DNA of 64,000 nt from Parafrankia irregularis (GTDB taxonomy: Bacteria; Actinomycetota; Actinomycetes; Frankiales; Frankiaceae). The stretch lies in the NCBI RefSeq assembly GCF_001536285.1, contig NZ_FAOZ01000003.1, forward strand, positions 310,001-374,000, written 5' to 3'. Made by a program: the position numbers and the translations under genes. Below the pieces are notes generated by a model that saw nothing but the letters and a program-made list of their open reading frames with translations, searched no databases and was not told where the DNA came from. Positions 9,187 to 17,494 of this stretch are shown piece after piece. Every line of letters starts with the position of its first letter. Within the stretch, counting starts at the first letter, position 1.

Positions 9187-10269
9187 TCAGTCGCCCCAGT
9201 CGGTGCGCACCGCCGCCGCCTCACGGATGCGGAAGTGTCCCTGGGTGTCCCTGACGGCGTCCTCGGTCCGGGTGCTGGACCGGTCCACCACCACGTGCTT
9301 GCCGAAGTTCTCCACCAGCGGGCGGCCGACATCCCGGCGCAGCCACAGGCGCAGCAGGTGGCGGGTGTGGGCGAAGTCGGCGCCGTTGACGAACTCGGTA
9401 CGCGAATGCAGCGCCGCGTAGTTGAGAAGCCACTGGATGTCGCCGGGCTGGAAGTCCATGTCGAGCGCGACACCGTCGGAGTAGGTGATCTCCTCGATCA
9501 GCGCGAGCGCCTCCCGCTGCGGCCCGGTGAGCGGCGGCACGCCCGGGTAGCGATGTGCCGACTCGATCATGTCGGCGCCCGCGTACATGCTGAAGCAGCC
9601 CTGGGTCCAGCTGACGATCGGCGAGGTGTAGGTGTCCGCCGGTGCGTCCGGGTCCTGCCGCCGCCAGTCGTAGTGCCAGGGTTCCAACAGCAGCGGAGCC
9701 AGGTCGGGGCGGCGCGCGAGCAGCTCGTTGAAGACCGTCGCGCCGCTGACCAGGCTGCTCAGGCCACCGGACGCCGGTGGACGCAGGCACATCAGCGCCA
9801 CCGCGTCGGAGCTGTCGGAGTGGTAGGGCAGCTTGTCCCGGGTCCGCGACGGCAGGCCGCCCTCCTCGTAGGCCTTGTCCGACACGCCCACGATGTGGTC
9901 GATGAGGTCACCGAGCTCGTTCTGGCGGATCGGTTCACCCAGGTGCAGGCCGATCAGGTAGAAGATCGCCGCGGCGAGGGTGTCGTCGTACTCCTCCATC
10001 CGCAGCCCGCGGATGAGGACGAAGCCCCGGCCGGAGTCCATGTCGGCGCCGAACCGGCGGATCGCCTCGGCGGCGGCCGTGAGCGGGTACTGCGCGGCGC
10101 TGACGGTCCGCAGGTCCGGGTCGTCGGCGATGAACCGCCGCCCGACCTCCTCCAGCTCGGCCACCTGGTCCGGGCCGAGCCGGAAGATCCAGTCGTCGGT
10201 GCGGGACAGTTCGTCGCCGCGCCAGACGAACGGCCCGGTGACCGGCTCCAGCGTGGTGGTGATGGTCAT
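9187..10269 (-). CDS. TauD/TfdA-family Fe(II)/2-oxoglutarate dioxygenase
   Basis: The 360-residue oxygenase should couple 2-oxoglutarate decarboxylation to hydroxylation of an unknown small molecule. The metal-binding HxD is seen in KLPYHSDSSDAVAL (~residue 149). The distal His and the 2-oxoglutarate-binding Arg lie in LNYAALHSRTEFV and FAHTRHLLRLWLRR near 295-320. It follows the amidohydrolase by 82 bp on the same strand, with an 18-bp repeat in the gap, and should be co-transcribed with it. Pairing with an ATZ/TRZ-type hydrolase suggests sequential oxidation and hydrolysis in one pathway. Taurine use is not implied; this superfamily is broad. Confidence 0.9.
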   Translation of the reverse strand: MTITTTLEPVTGPFVWRGDELSRTDDWIFRLGPDQVAELEEVGRRFIADDPDLRTVSAAQYPLTAAAEAIRRFGADMDSGRGFVLIRGLRMEEYDDTLAAAIFYLIGLHLGEPIRQNELGDLIDHIVGVSDKAYEEGGLPSRTRDKLPYHSDSSDAVALMCLRPPASGGLSSLVSGATVFNELLARRPDLAPLLLEPWHYDWRRQDPDAPADTYTSPIVSWTQGCFSMYAGADMIESAHRYPGVPPLTGPQREALALIEEITYSDGVALDMDFQPGDIQWLLNYAALHSRTEFVNGADFAHTRHLLRLWLRRDVGRPLVENFGKHVVVDRSSTRTEDAVRDTQGHFRIREAAAVRTDWGD

Positions 10270-10300
10270 GGGTGTGCTGTTCCTTTCCCTGTCCTCTTCC

Positions 10301-10370
10301 TATGCCCGGGAGCCTCGCTATGCCCGGGAGCCTCGCCGCCCGGGAGCCTCGCTATGCCCAGGAGCGGGGT
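10301..10370. repeat. 18-bp tandem repeat between amidohydrolase and dioxygenase genes
   Basis: Two identical units of tatgcccgggagcctcgc are followed by a 16-bp unit lacking the first TA and by a degenerate copy. The array covers the end of the amidohydrolase gene, including its TAG stop at 10352-10354, and most of the gap to the TauD gene. Each unit contains the palindrome CCCGGG. It may only be replication slippage, or it may affect the intercistronic mRNA. Confidence 0.85.
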
Positions 10371-11737
10371 ATCCGCAGGTCTGCCCGGTCGAGCAGGGCC
10401 GCCGCACGGTCGCGGGCCGCCGCCCACAGCGCGTCGGAGTCCACTGTCGTGACCCGACCGCCCCGCACCACCTGGCGGCCGGCGACAAGCACGTCACGCA
10501 CCGTGTGGGTCGGCGCGTTCCACACCAGCTGGCGGGCCAGGTCGCCGACCGGCACCCACGCCGGGTCGTCGGTGCGGAAGACGACGATGTCCGCCTCCAG
10601 GCCCTCGGCCAGCGCTCCGGTCACCCCGCCGAAGCCGATCGCGGCCGCGCCGTCGACGGTGGCCAGCGCGAACGCCTCCCCCGCCCGCAGCGGGGCGACA
10701 CCGTCGGCGGGGGCGTCCCGCGACAGCCCGGCCAGCAACCGCGCCGCGTCCAGGACGTCGACCCGGTCACCGGCGTTGTGCGAGTCGCACCCCAGCGCCA
10801 GCCGGCCACCGGCCCGCCAGAACGGGACGTGCCGTCCTGCCCTGGTCAGTCCCTGCCCGAGCCGCAGGTACGCCCACGGGCAGCAGGCGACAGCAGTGCC
10901 GGTCGCGGCGAGGATCTCGATCTCCTCTTCTGACAGCCACACTCCGTGGCCGAGCAGCAGCCGGGGGCCGAGCACGCCGAGCGCGGCCAGATGCTCCACC
11001 GGCCCACGCCCGCTGCGCCGCCGGTAGGCGTGGACGTCGTCGACACTCGGCGCCAGGTGCAGGGTGAAGCCGGTGTCCAGCTCCTGGGCGAGCCCGGCGG
11101 CGCCGACGAGCAGCTCGTCGCTGGCGAGGTCGTGGCCCACGAGAGTGACCCACCCGCTGACCAGCCCGCCGGGCGGGAACGCCCGGACGACCTCGGACTG
11201 CCGGGCGAGCACCTCCTCGACCGGACCGGAGTAGGGCAGCCCCGGCGCGTCCCAGCCCCAGGTGCCCAGCGTCGCCCGGATCCCGGCGCGGCGCAGCGCC
11301 GCACCGACCCGCTCCGGGTGGGCCACAGTGCCCGGCTCGACGATCGTGGTCACCCCGGCCCGCAACGCCTCGACCGCGGTGAGCAGCGCCGAGATCTCGT
11401 CGTCCGCGGGCAGGTGCGCGGCGTGCAGGGGCATCGCCCACTCGAAGATCGACGCCTGGGAGTCGATGTCGTCCGGGATGACGCTGCGTACCAGCGGATC
11501 TCCGGTGGTGTGCTGGTGGGCGTTGATCAGGCCTGGTGTGACCACACAGCCGGTCGCATCCAGCTCGGTGCTGCCGGGGAACGCGGCCCTGATCTCGTCG
11601 GTCGGGCCGACGCCCACGATCCGCCCGTCACGCACAGCGACCGCGCCGCCGTCGAGGACGCGTCGCCCGGTGTCCATCGTGACCACCTGGCCGCCGATGA
11701 CCAGGAGGTCCGCGGGGCCGGCCATGCCGGCTGGCAT
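10352..11737 (-). CDS. Amidohydrolase, ATZ/TRZ (SAH/guanine deaminase-like) family
   Basis: The metal-dependent hydrolase (461 residues) probably deaminates or hydrolyses a heterocyclic or amide substrate in the cytoplasm. Motifs in order are NAHQHTTGD (metal HxH), TLHLAPSVDDVHA, LLGHGVWLSEEE and the metal Asp in GCDSHNAGD. The start at 11737 is chosen because AAGGA lies seven bases upstream. ATG 11773 is also possible: it lies seven bases after the putative -10 TAGCAT and would give a leaderless mRNA with 12 more residues. It is the first gene of the amidohydrolase-TauD unit and has its own promoter with the shared TGTGC dyad. A paralogous hydrolase sits at 41285-42748. Confidence 0.92.
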   Translation of the reverse strand: MPAGMAGPADLLVIGGQVVTMDTGRRVLDGGAVAVRDGRIVGVGPTDEIRAAFPGSTELDATGCVVTPGLINAHQHTTGDPLVRSVIPDDIDSQASIFEWAMPLHAAHLPADDEISALLTAVEALRAGVTTIVEPGTVAHPERVGAALRRAGIRATLGTWGWDAPGLPYSGPVEEVLARQSEVVRAFPPGGLVSGWVTLVGHDLASDELLVGAAGLAQELDTGFTLHLAPSVDDVHAYRRRSGRGPVEHLAALGVLGPRLLLGHGVWLSEEEIEILAATGTAVACCPWAYLRLGQGLTRAGRHVPFWRAGGRLALGCDSHNAGDRVDVLDAARLLAGLSRDAPADGVAPLRAGEAFALATVDGAAAIGFGGVTGALAEGLEADIVVFRTDDPAWVPVGDLARQLVWNAPTHTVRDVLVAGRQVVRGGRVTTVDSDALWAAARDRAAALLDRADLRIPRSWA

Positions 11738-11779
11738 GACCTGATCCTTCGACGTCGACCCGGTGGATGTCATGGTCCG

Positions 11780-11824
11780 GATGCTAGGAACAGGCCGGCG
11801 GCCTCCGTATGTGCTGCTGACACA
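11780..11824 (-). promoter_or_regulatory. Shared promoter/operator, site A (amidohydrolase-TauD)
   Basis: On the plus strand the site reads GATGCTAGG (11780-11788), 21 bp of spacer, then the imperfect dyad TGTGC-TGCTG-ACACA (11810-11824). On the minus strand this is a TGTG/CACA dyad centred about 33 bp upstream of the -10-like TAGCAT, near -43, a position typical of activator sites. The same layout recurs at 45027-45071 and 49381-49426. Confidence 0.7.
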
Positions 11825-11915
11825 AGAACCGTCCACGCGGTTTCGGGCGAACGGCGCCGGACGCTGATCCCGCACACCCGCCGTTCACCGGCCGCGGCGG
11901 CTGCTGATTCGCCCG

Positions 11916-12863
11916 TCAGGATCCGTCGGCCGGTGGGTGTGGAAGCAGTCGCGCGGCCCACGCTCCGGTTCCGATCAGCCTGGCGGCCTCGCTCTTGATG
12001 ATCTCGATGACCCTGGTGGCGAAGCCGGTCGGCAGTTCGAGGTGTGTGGTCACGGCGATACCGAACCGGGTGGCGAGTGACGGGTCGCGCAACGGAGCCG
12101 CCCGCAGGACACCGGCGTCGATCTCGGGCCCGCAGGCCGAAAGCGGGAGAACACCCCAGCCGTAGCCCGCGCCGATGAGGTCCTTCATCACCTGCAGCGA
12201 ATCGGTGACGAACCGTGCGGTGATCCTCAGCTTGAGCCGCAGCGCCGTGTTCTCGACGCTGGTGCGCACGCCGGTCGCGCTCGCCGGCAGCACCAGCGGG
12301 TGTGCTGTCAGCTCGGCGAAGCTGACAGCGCGGTCCGGCCGCAGGTCGGCGGAGCCGGCCCCGACCACGAGAAGGTCGTCCTCCAGCAGATCCTCGTAGA
12401 AAAGCCTCCCATCCGAGAGGGGACCTATCATCGCAATGTCAACGACGCCTTTGAGGATTCCCTCGACGAGCTCCTCGGTACCCGCGACGGTTATCTGGAA
12501 ATGCACCTTGGGAAATGCGGCCCCCAGGCTTTCCAGCAGCGGCACGGCCAGCACTCCGGCGGCGGTCGTCGGCAGCCCGATATGCAGGCCCCGCTCGATG
12601 CGCGCGAGCGGGGATCCGACATAGAGCATCGCGAGCTCGAGCTGGCGCAGCGGTGCGGCCGTGGTGGCACGCAGCCGCTCACCCTCCTCGGTCAGCTGAA
12701 CGCCGCGAGCGGTCCGCAGGAAGAGCGTGACGCCCAGATCCTCCTCCAGCAGCCGAATGTGCCGGCTGAGCGCCGGCTGGGCGATCCCGAGAACGCTGGC
12801 GGCGCGGCTGATGGAACCTTCGTCCGCGACGCGCAGGAAGTAGCCGAGCCGGTGGGTGTCCAT
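11916..12863 (-). CDS. LysR-family transcriptional regulator
   Basis: This 315-residue regulator has an N-terminal winged helix-turn-helix (FLRVADEGSISRAASVLGIA then QPALSRHIRLLEEDLG) and a LysR substrate-binding domain from about residue 90. The latter has the usual periplasmic-binding-like fold. It starts 10 bp after the VOC gene, so it is probably transcribed with TesB and VOC. It lies 178 bp upstream of the amidohydrolase gene on the same strand. It could regulate that unit, but the TGTGC dyad there recurs near PucR genes and lacks the T-N11-A pattern expected for LysR. A role in the TesB-VOC unit is equally possible. Confidence 0.94.
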   Translation of the reverse strand: MDTHRLGYFLRVADEGSISRAASVLGIAQPALSRHIRLLEEDLGVTLFLRTARGVQLTEEGERLRATTAAPLRQLELAMLYVGSPLARIERGLHIGLPTTAAGVLAVPLLESLGAAFPKVHFQITVAGTEELVEGILKGVVDIAMIGPLSDGRLFYEDLLEDDLLVVGAGSADLRPDRAVSFAELTAHPLVLPASATGVRTSVENTALRLKLRITARFVTDSLQVMKDLIGAGYGWGVLPLSACGPEIDAGVLRAAPLRDPSLATRFGIAVTTHLELPTGFATRVIEIIKSEAARLIGTGAWAARLLPHPPADGS

Positions 12864-12873
12864 GCCTAGGGGG

Positions 12874-13479
12874 TCATGCCCGCGGCACCTGGTAGCCGCC
12901 GCGGGTGATCAGGCGGACCGGGTCGCTGCCGTCCCATTCCGCGCAGGTCCGCGAGATCCGGTCCAGCTGCACGAGAAAATTCGGCGTCTGTTCCACCACC
13001 TCGGTGTAGAAGCCGAAGTCCGCGCTGGTGTCGAAATAGGCCACCCGGAAGGAGCCGCTGACGCTTTCGCAGGCGAGTTCGTAACCCAGCTGCGCGTAGT
13101 GCGCCTTCCTGCCCTCGTAGTCCGGCGTCACCGTGCAGAGCTGATGCAGCGCCGACACCCGGCCGCGCCGCCATTCCCGGTAGATCCCGGGGCGGTCGCA
13201 GAGCTGCTTCACGAGCTCGATCTGCACCGGCCCGGCCTGCGCCACCGCGATCTGGATCGTCACGGTGGCCGGCTCGCCGCGGTAGGTCGCCTGCTGGTCG
13301 ACGACCGGCATGACATGGAACGGCCCCACCCCGAAGACCCGGGCCCACCTCGCCGCGGCCTCCAGCAGATCGTCGACCAGGAAGCCGAGCTGGAAGAACC
13401 GGAACTCGCCGGCCGGCCCACCACCGGGATCACTGACCGGCCAGTCCTGTTCGAACAGTGAATGTTCCGGCCGGCTCAT
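12874..13479 (-). CDS. VOC (glyoxalase/dioxygenase superfamily) protein
   Basis: The 201-residue protein has two beta-alpha-beta-beta-beta modules of the vicinal oxygen chelate fold. The opening segment FFQLGFLVDDLLEAAARWAR and the His in FGVGPFHVMPVV are visible. The second half has YDTSADFGFYTEVVE-like glyoxalase features. It resembles glyoxalase_4-type proteins found in catabolic and CoA-ester operons. Start ATG 13479 overlaps the thioesterase stop as ATGA and has GGAAGGAAGG upstream. A longer in-frame reading extends into the thioesterase gene and is not credible. The reaction is unknown; an epimerase-like or ring-cleavage role is possible. Confidence 0.85.
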   Translation of the reverse strand: MSRPEHSLFEQDWPVSDPGGGPAGEFRFFQLGFLVDDLLEAAARWARVFGVGPFHVMPVVDQQATYRGEPATVTIQIAVAQAGPVQIELVKQLCDRPGIYREWRRGRVSALHQLCTVTPDYEGRKAHYAQLGYELACESVSGSFRVAYFDTSADFGFYTEVVEQTPNFLVQLDRISRTCAEWDGSDPVRLITRGGYQVPRA

Positions 13480-14441
13480 GACGCCCTTCCTTCCTGAGTC
13501 ACCGCCGGGCGCACGAGCACATCCTGCACGACGGTCGCCACAAGCTGCCCGTTCTCGTCGCGGATCGTGCCTCGCGCCAGGCCCCGGCCGCCACTGACCG
13601 CGAGCGCGTCCTGGGTGTGCACATGCCACCGGTCGAATCGACAGGGCCGGTGCAGCCACAGGGCGTGATCCAGGCTGAACCCGCCCAGCCTGCCCACCGC
13701 GGCGAGGTCAGGGTAGGAGCGGAACACGATATCCATGAGGAAGTAGTCGCTGGCATAGGCGAGCAGTGCTGCGTGCAGCGCCGGGTCGTCACCGACGGCG
13801 CGCGGCAGCCGCATCCAGTGCGACCGGGAACCCTGCGCCGGCGCCCCGCCGAGGAAGGTCGGTGGCTCCCCCATCCGGATCTCGACCGCCGGCGGCCGCT
13901 CGATCCAGGAGCGGCTGGCCGCGCCCGGACCCGCGGGAACCTTCTGTGCCCACTCCTGGATGGATGGCAGGTCCTCGGGGCGTCCCGGATCGGTGATCGA
14001 CCCGTCAGGTCCGCCAGGCACCCCGGACCCGGACCCGGCCACGGGCGGCAGCGCCGCGTCAGCCGTCACGGTGCCCGCTCGGAAGCTCGCGAGGGCTTCG
14101 AGGAGGGGGCGACCGCCCTGCAGCAGGGTGACCCGCCGCGTCGCCGACGAGCGTCCGTCTCGTACCCGCTCGACCTCGATGTCGATCGGGTGTTCCGGGA
14201 CGCCGGCCTCCACGAACGCCGCGTGCAGGGACTGCACGGTCGTCCCCGGCGCGGTCGCGCTCGCCGCGGCCAGCGCCTGCGCGAGCAGCTGACCGCCGAA
14301 GATCCGACCTGGAAACTGGCCGGGCGCGGACCCGGCCCGAAACCTGTCGTCGCCGACCGGGTCCAGCTCCAGGGCCTGGAGAAGTCCGTCGAGCGAGCCG
14401 AGAACTGCCGGTTCGTGGAGACTGCCAGCGGGCGGGGACAT
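13476..14441 (-). CDS. Acyl-CoA thioesterase II (TesB-like)
   Basis: The 321-residue double-hotdog thioesterase should hydrolyse acyl-CoA to free acid and CoA. It shows GRIFGGQLLAQALAAA near residue 50, and a C-terminal hotdog with SLDHALWLHRP, DRWHVHTQDA and GRGLARGTIRDENGQLVATV, which is the TesB signature region. A Gly/Pro-rich linker separates the two hotdog halves. ATG 14441 is preferred; a further 12 codons upstream would need a TTG start. It is the first gene of TesB-VOC-LysR, all overlapping or within 10 bp, and lies 80 bp downstream of the imine reductase gene. Confidence 0.92.
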   Translation of the reverse strand: MSPPAGSLHEPAVLGSLDGLLQALELDPVGDDRFRAGSAPGQFPGRIFGGQLLAQALAAASATAPGTTVQSLHAAFVEAGVPEHPIDIEVERVRDGRSSATRRVTLLQGGRPLLEALASFRAGTVTADAALPPVAGSGSGVPGGPDGSITDPGRPEDLPSIQEWAQKVPAGPGAASRSWIERPPAVEIRMGEPPTFLGGAPAQGSRSHWMRLPRAVGDDPALHAALLAYASDYFLMDIVFRSYPDLAAVGRLGGFSLDHALWLHRPCRFDRWHVHTQDALAVSGGRGLARGTIRDENGQLVATVVQDVLVRPAVTQEGRAS

Positions 14442-14521
14442 GCGCCCACTATCCAACACACGTGCGGCTTGGATCAAAGATCCGTCCGCTGGACCCGTGT
14501 TCGTGGGCCGCGGCGCGTCCC

Positions 14522-15415
14522 TCAGCCGCCGCCTCTGATCATCTCGTAGAGAACGGTCCAGTTCTCGGTGCCGCGACCCGCCGCGACGGCCTGGTCGTAG
14601 TGCGCTTTGACGGCTCTGGGCAGCTGGGTGTCGATACCGGCCTTCTCACTCGTCCAGACGATGTGGTTCGCGGTGGCGCCCATCATCCGCGCGGTGCTCA
14701 GGTCGCCGGGGTGCTCGCCGCCCTCCAGGAGCCGCGCGAGGTCATGCCCATCCCCGACCATCGCCGGGATGCCGCTGACGAAGTCCAGCGCGCCGGGCAG
14801 GAAGTCGCCGGCCGCGACACCGGCGGCGGTGACGAGCGCGGTGGCGTGGAGCAGGCTTGACAGGGCGGTGAGAAAGACGTCCAGATGTGCCTGGTAGTAG
14901 AGCTGGGCAAGGCCCTGGTCCGACCCCAGGTATCTGGGCTCGCCGATCAGCCGGAGCGTCGGCTCGTGCGCGTCGAACACGGCGCGCGGCCCACTGTAGA
15001 ACACGTATGCCCCCGGGCCGCCGACGGCGGGAGCGGGCACCATCACGCCGCCCGTGATGAAGCTCGCGCCGTGCCCGGCCGCCCATTCCGCCGCTTCCCG
15101 GGAGGCGTCGGGGGTGTCCGAACTGAGATTGACCAGCACTTTCCCGTCGAGAGCTCCGGGGCGCGGCGCGCCTTCCACGACCGGGCCGAGGATGTCGTAC
15201 ATCGCCTGGTAGTCGGTGAGACTGAGGATGATCAGCTCACTGGCGGCGACCGCCGCGTGCGGCGTCGGCGCCAGTACGGCACCCGCTGCGACAAGGTCGT
15301 CGGCGCGCCCGGCGGTGCGGTTCCACACCGTCACCGGATGGCCGGACCGCAGCAGGGACGCGGCGGTCGCGCGCCCCATCGGGCCGAGGCCCAGCAAGGT
15401 GATACGGGTCGTCAT
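14522..15415 (-). CDS. NAD(P)-dependent imine reductase-like oxidoreductase
   Basis: The 297-residue protein starts with a Rossmann motif (LLGLGPMGRATAASLLRSG) and the NADPH-type segment VTVWNRTAGRADDLVAAGA. A C-terminal helical domain follows, as in 6-phosphogluconate and beta-hydroxyacid dehydrogenases. The GLGPMG and WNRT pattern is especially typical of bacterial imine reductases, which reduce cyclic imines to amines. The start ATG 15415 has AAGGA seven bases upstream; a longer reading to 15511 would run through the promoter region. It is divergent from an HxlR regulator, which probably controls it. Beta-hydroxyacid dehydrogenase activity is the main alternative. Confidence 0.87.
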   Translation of the reverse strand: MTTRITLLGLGPMGRATAASLLRSGHPVTVWNRTAGRADDLVAAGAVLAPTPHAAVAASELIILSLTDYQAMYDILGPVVEGAPRPGALDGKVLVNLSSDTPDASREAAEWAAGHGASFITGGVMVPAPAVGGPGAYVFYSGPRAVFDAHEPTLRLIGEPRYLGSDQGLAQLYYQAHLDVFLTALSSLLHATALVTAAGVAAGDFLPGALDFVSGIPAMVGDGHDLARLLEGGEHPGDLSTARMMGATANHIVWTSEKAGIDTQLPRAVKAHYDQAVAAGRGTENWTVLYEMIRGGG

Positions 15416-15489
15416 GGACCGTCCTTCGCGCTCATTGGTGGTCTGAATGGCGTGCTGTTCAGACCCTCTATCCCCGCCTTCCTCCCGGC

Positions 15490-15530
15490 AAGTACCTACG
15501 TTTTTGTTCAATACTCACCAGGAAGTAAGT
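15490..15530. promoter_or_regulatory. Candidate HxlR operator between imine reductase and HxlR genes
   Basis: The divergent intergenic region (15416-15556) is AT-rich for this genome and holds two related direct half-sites. These are AAGTACCT at 15490-15497 and AAGTAAGT at 15523-15530, 33 bp apart (about three helical turns). They flank TTTTTGTTCAATA. Autoregulation by the adjacent HxlR protein is inferred. Confidence 0.35.
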
Positions 15531-15556
15531 GACAGCCGAGGAGAGGGTGCGGTCTG

Positions 15557-15916
15557 ATGGCGACGAGCGCGCGGCGCGGTCCGTACGTCTGTGGCATCGA
15601 CGCCGGTATGGACGTGGTGTCGGGGAAGTGGAAGTCCCTGATCCTCTGGGAGCTGAACAACCACGGAACCCGGCGCTTCGGAGAGCTGCGGCGCGGCCTT
15701 CCCGGCGTCAGCGAGAAGATGCTCATCCAGCATCTTCGCGAGATGGAGGAGGACGACCTGGTTCACCGCGAGGTGTACCGCGAGGTCCCGCCCCGGGTCG
15801 AGTACTCCCTCACCGAGCACGGCACATCCCTCAACGAGGCCCTCCGCTCGCTGGGTGAGTGGGGGATGCGACGCTGTGAGCGCCTCGACGCCGAGGATGC
15901 GCCCACGCCCGCATGA
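15557..15916 (+). CDS. HxlR-family winged-helix regulator
   Basis: This small (119-residue) MarR-like DNA-binding protein has the HxlR hallmark MDVVSGKWKSLILWELNNH followed by RRFGELRRGLPGVSEKMLIQ and the wing HREVYREVPPRVEYSLTEHG. A conserved N-terminal Cys (Cys12, YVCGIDAG) is present; in several family members this residue senses electrophiles or redox state. It is divergent from the imine-reductase-like gene, with 141 bp between starts, so reciprocal control is likely. ATG 15557 is used; the Shine-Dalgarno is the weak GAGAGGGTG upstream. Confidence 0.93.
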   Translation: MATSARRGPYVCGIDAGMDVVSGKWKSLILWELNNHGTRRFGELRRGLPGVSEKMLIQHLREMEEDDLVHREVYREVPPRVEYSLTEHGTSLNEALRSLGEWGMRRCERLDAEDAPTPA

Positions 15917-16106
15917 CACGAAGATCACCCCGGCGCGGCGGCACCAGCCGTGGCCTGCCTGTCCACCGCCCGGAGCGATCGGTGACGCCGGCAGCGTGAC
16001 GGGCACGGGAGGGTCTCCGGTCGCGCCACAACGGCGTGCGCTGTTCGCCATACGTTGGTATGTGTGGTGTCCAGTCAGATTCAGACACGGATGGAAGGTG
16101 TGGACT

Positions 16107-16838
16107 GTGCCTAGGCAGAGGCCGTCGGGCCGGCCGGCCGGTGACCGAGGCGGGGCTTCGGCCGCCGGCACGGAGGGCACCGGATCCGTCCGCGAGCCGT
16201 CGGCCGACGACGACTCGGCCCCGGTCACCGCCAGCGGCCGGCCGAAGGGTGGCCTGCGGGCCGCCCAGCGGGCGTTCACCCATGCGAGGTTCATCGACTC
16301 GGCCGTCGTCGAGTTCACCGAGCGCGGGTACGCACGCACCACGGTCGACGACATCCTTGCCAGAGCCGGCACGACGCGAGCCACCTTCTATCTTCATTTC
16401 CGGAGTAAGGCGGATATTCTCCGCGAGCTGTACGACCGGGTGATGGCCGTGTTCGAAGGCATCTACGCCGACCTCGACGGCCTCGGATGCGATCCGACAC
16501 TGGACGGCATCCGGGCCTGGCTCCGGCTGGATGTCGAACGGTGGGCACAGGTCCGGCATTACGCCGTCCCGCTGGCCGAAGGCGCGGTCATTGAGCCTGA
16601 GATAAGGGCGCTCGTCGAGCAGGGCTACGAGTATCACATCCAGTCTCTCGCCCAAGCGCTGTTCGCAGACCGCGAGGACGTCAAACCGGAGGACGCCGAG
16701 CTCGCCGCCATCATCCTGCTGAATCCACTGATGAACTTCTACGACCGCTACATGCACGGACGACTGACGGACACCGAGCGGATGATCACGCTGGTCGCGG
16801 CCGCCTGGATGGCGATCATCAAGGTGCCGGGTCGGTGA
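16107..16838 (+). CDS. TetR-family transcriptional regulator
   Basis: The 243-residue regulator has a basic, Pro/Ser-rich N-terminal tail. A TetR helix-turn-helix then follows at ~residues 60-105 (FIDSAVVEFTERGYARTTVD, ILARAGTTRATFYLHFRSKA), with an all-helical ligand domain to the end. GTG 16107 is chosen because GGAAGG lies eight bases upstream; a longer in-frame extension back to 15855 overlaps the HxlR gene. It lies upstream of, and on the same strand as, the P450/SDR catabolic operon, 740 bp away. The promoter there contains a near-perfect TAGACACTGTATCTA dyad, so repression of that operon is a good inference. Confidence 0.93.
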   Translation: MPRQRPSGRPAGDRGGASAAGTEGTGSVREPSADDDSAPVTASGRPKGGLRAAQRAFTHARFIDSAVVEFTERGYARTTVDDILARAGTTRATFYLHFRSKADILRELYDRVMAVFEGIYADLDGLGCDPTLDGIRAWLRLDVERWAQVRHYAVPLAEGAVIEPEIRALVEQGYEYHIQSLAQALFADREDVKPEDAELAAIILLNPLMNFYDRYMHGRLTDTERMITLVAAAWMAIIKVPGR

Positions 16839-17274
16839 CGGCGTAGCCAGATCAACACCACGACGCCGCGCCCGTCGACCGGGCGGACTCCGCACGACGC
16901 CCGAAGTCCGAAGCCCGAAGCTCCGACCGGGCTTGGCCGTCTCGACGGCCGGGTCCGGTCCAGGCTGGGCTGGGGTCGGGTGGGGTGGGGTGGGCAATCC
17001 CGGGTCGATCCGCGCGCAGCTGGCTCTCGACGCGTTACCGGTGGGCCCGTTCGGACGTCACGATGACCCCACATCTCCGAGCCGGCGGGACGGGCTTCGG
17101 ACGGACCAGGACCAGCGGCGACGCCGTCCGATTCGACGAGACGCCCGGCCTTCCTGATCGCCGGACAGGACCGAGGGCCGGGAGTGGCCGAGGGCTGCCC
17201 CATGCATCGAGCCACCGGGCTCGCAGGGCGAGGCCAGGCGTTCAACCGAGGGAACTAGGCAGACACAGAAGCCA
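16839..17274. other. Intergenic region after the TetR gene
   Basis: This non-coding stretch of over 400 bp lies between TetR and the promoter at 17275. It includes a G-rich run near 16970-16995 (ggtcgggtggggtggggtgggc) that could form unusual single-strand structure. I see no gene, clear terminator or RNA. Confidence 0.4.
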
Positions 17275-17303
17275 TTGACTAGACACTGTATCTACCTTAT
17301 GGT
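17275..17303 (+). promoter_or_regulatory. Promoter with embedded TetR-type dyad upstream of the P450/SDR operon
   Basis: TTGACT (17275-17280) and TATGGT (17298-17303) are separated by exactly 17 bp, matching a housekeeping sigma promoter. The spacer starts with the 15-bp dyad TAGACACTGTATCTA (17280-17294), six of seven pairs matching. A repressor bound there would block RNA polymerase. The TetR protein at 16107-16838 is the obvious candidate. The leader to the first gene is about 265 bases. Confidence 0.6.
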
Positions 17304-17494
17304 CACCCCACTGGACAGCGCAGTCCCCAGCGGCCGGCCCTCCTGATCGAGCGCCACGCGCGCTGCGGCCCGCTGCTGGCCAGAGGTCGACGAAGCCGGT
17401 CCGAACGCTCCCGCAATCGTCGATCGCTACATCAAATATTCAATATTTTCCTGGCGCTCCTGCTTGGGCAGGTGAGCCCGGCCGGGAGCCACTG

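Noticed and set aside
11810-11824. Reading the dyad as a LysR box for the adjacent LysR regulator
   Set aside because: The dyad is TGTG-N7-CACA rather than T-N11-A and recurs at two places next to PucR genes without any LysR gene, so PucR is the better candidate; not fully excluded.
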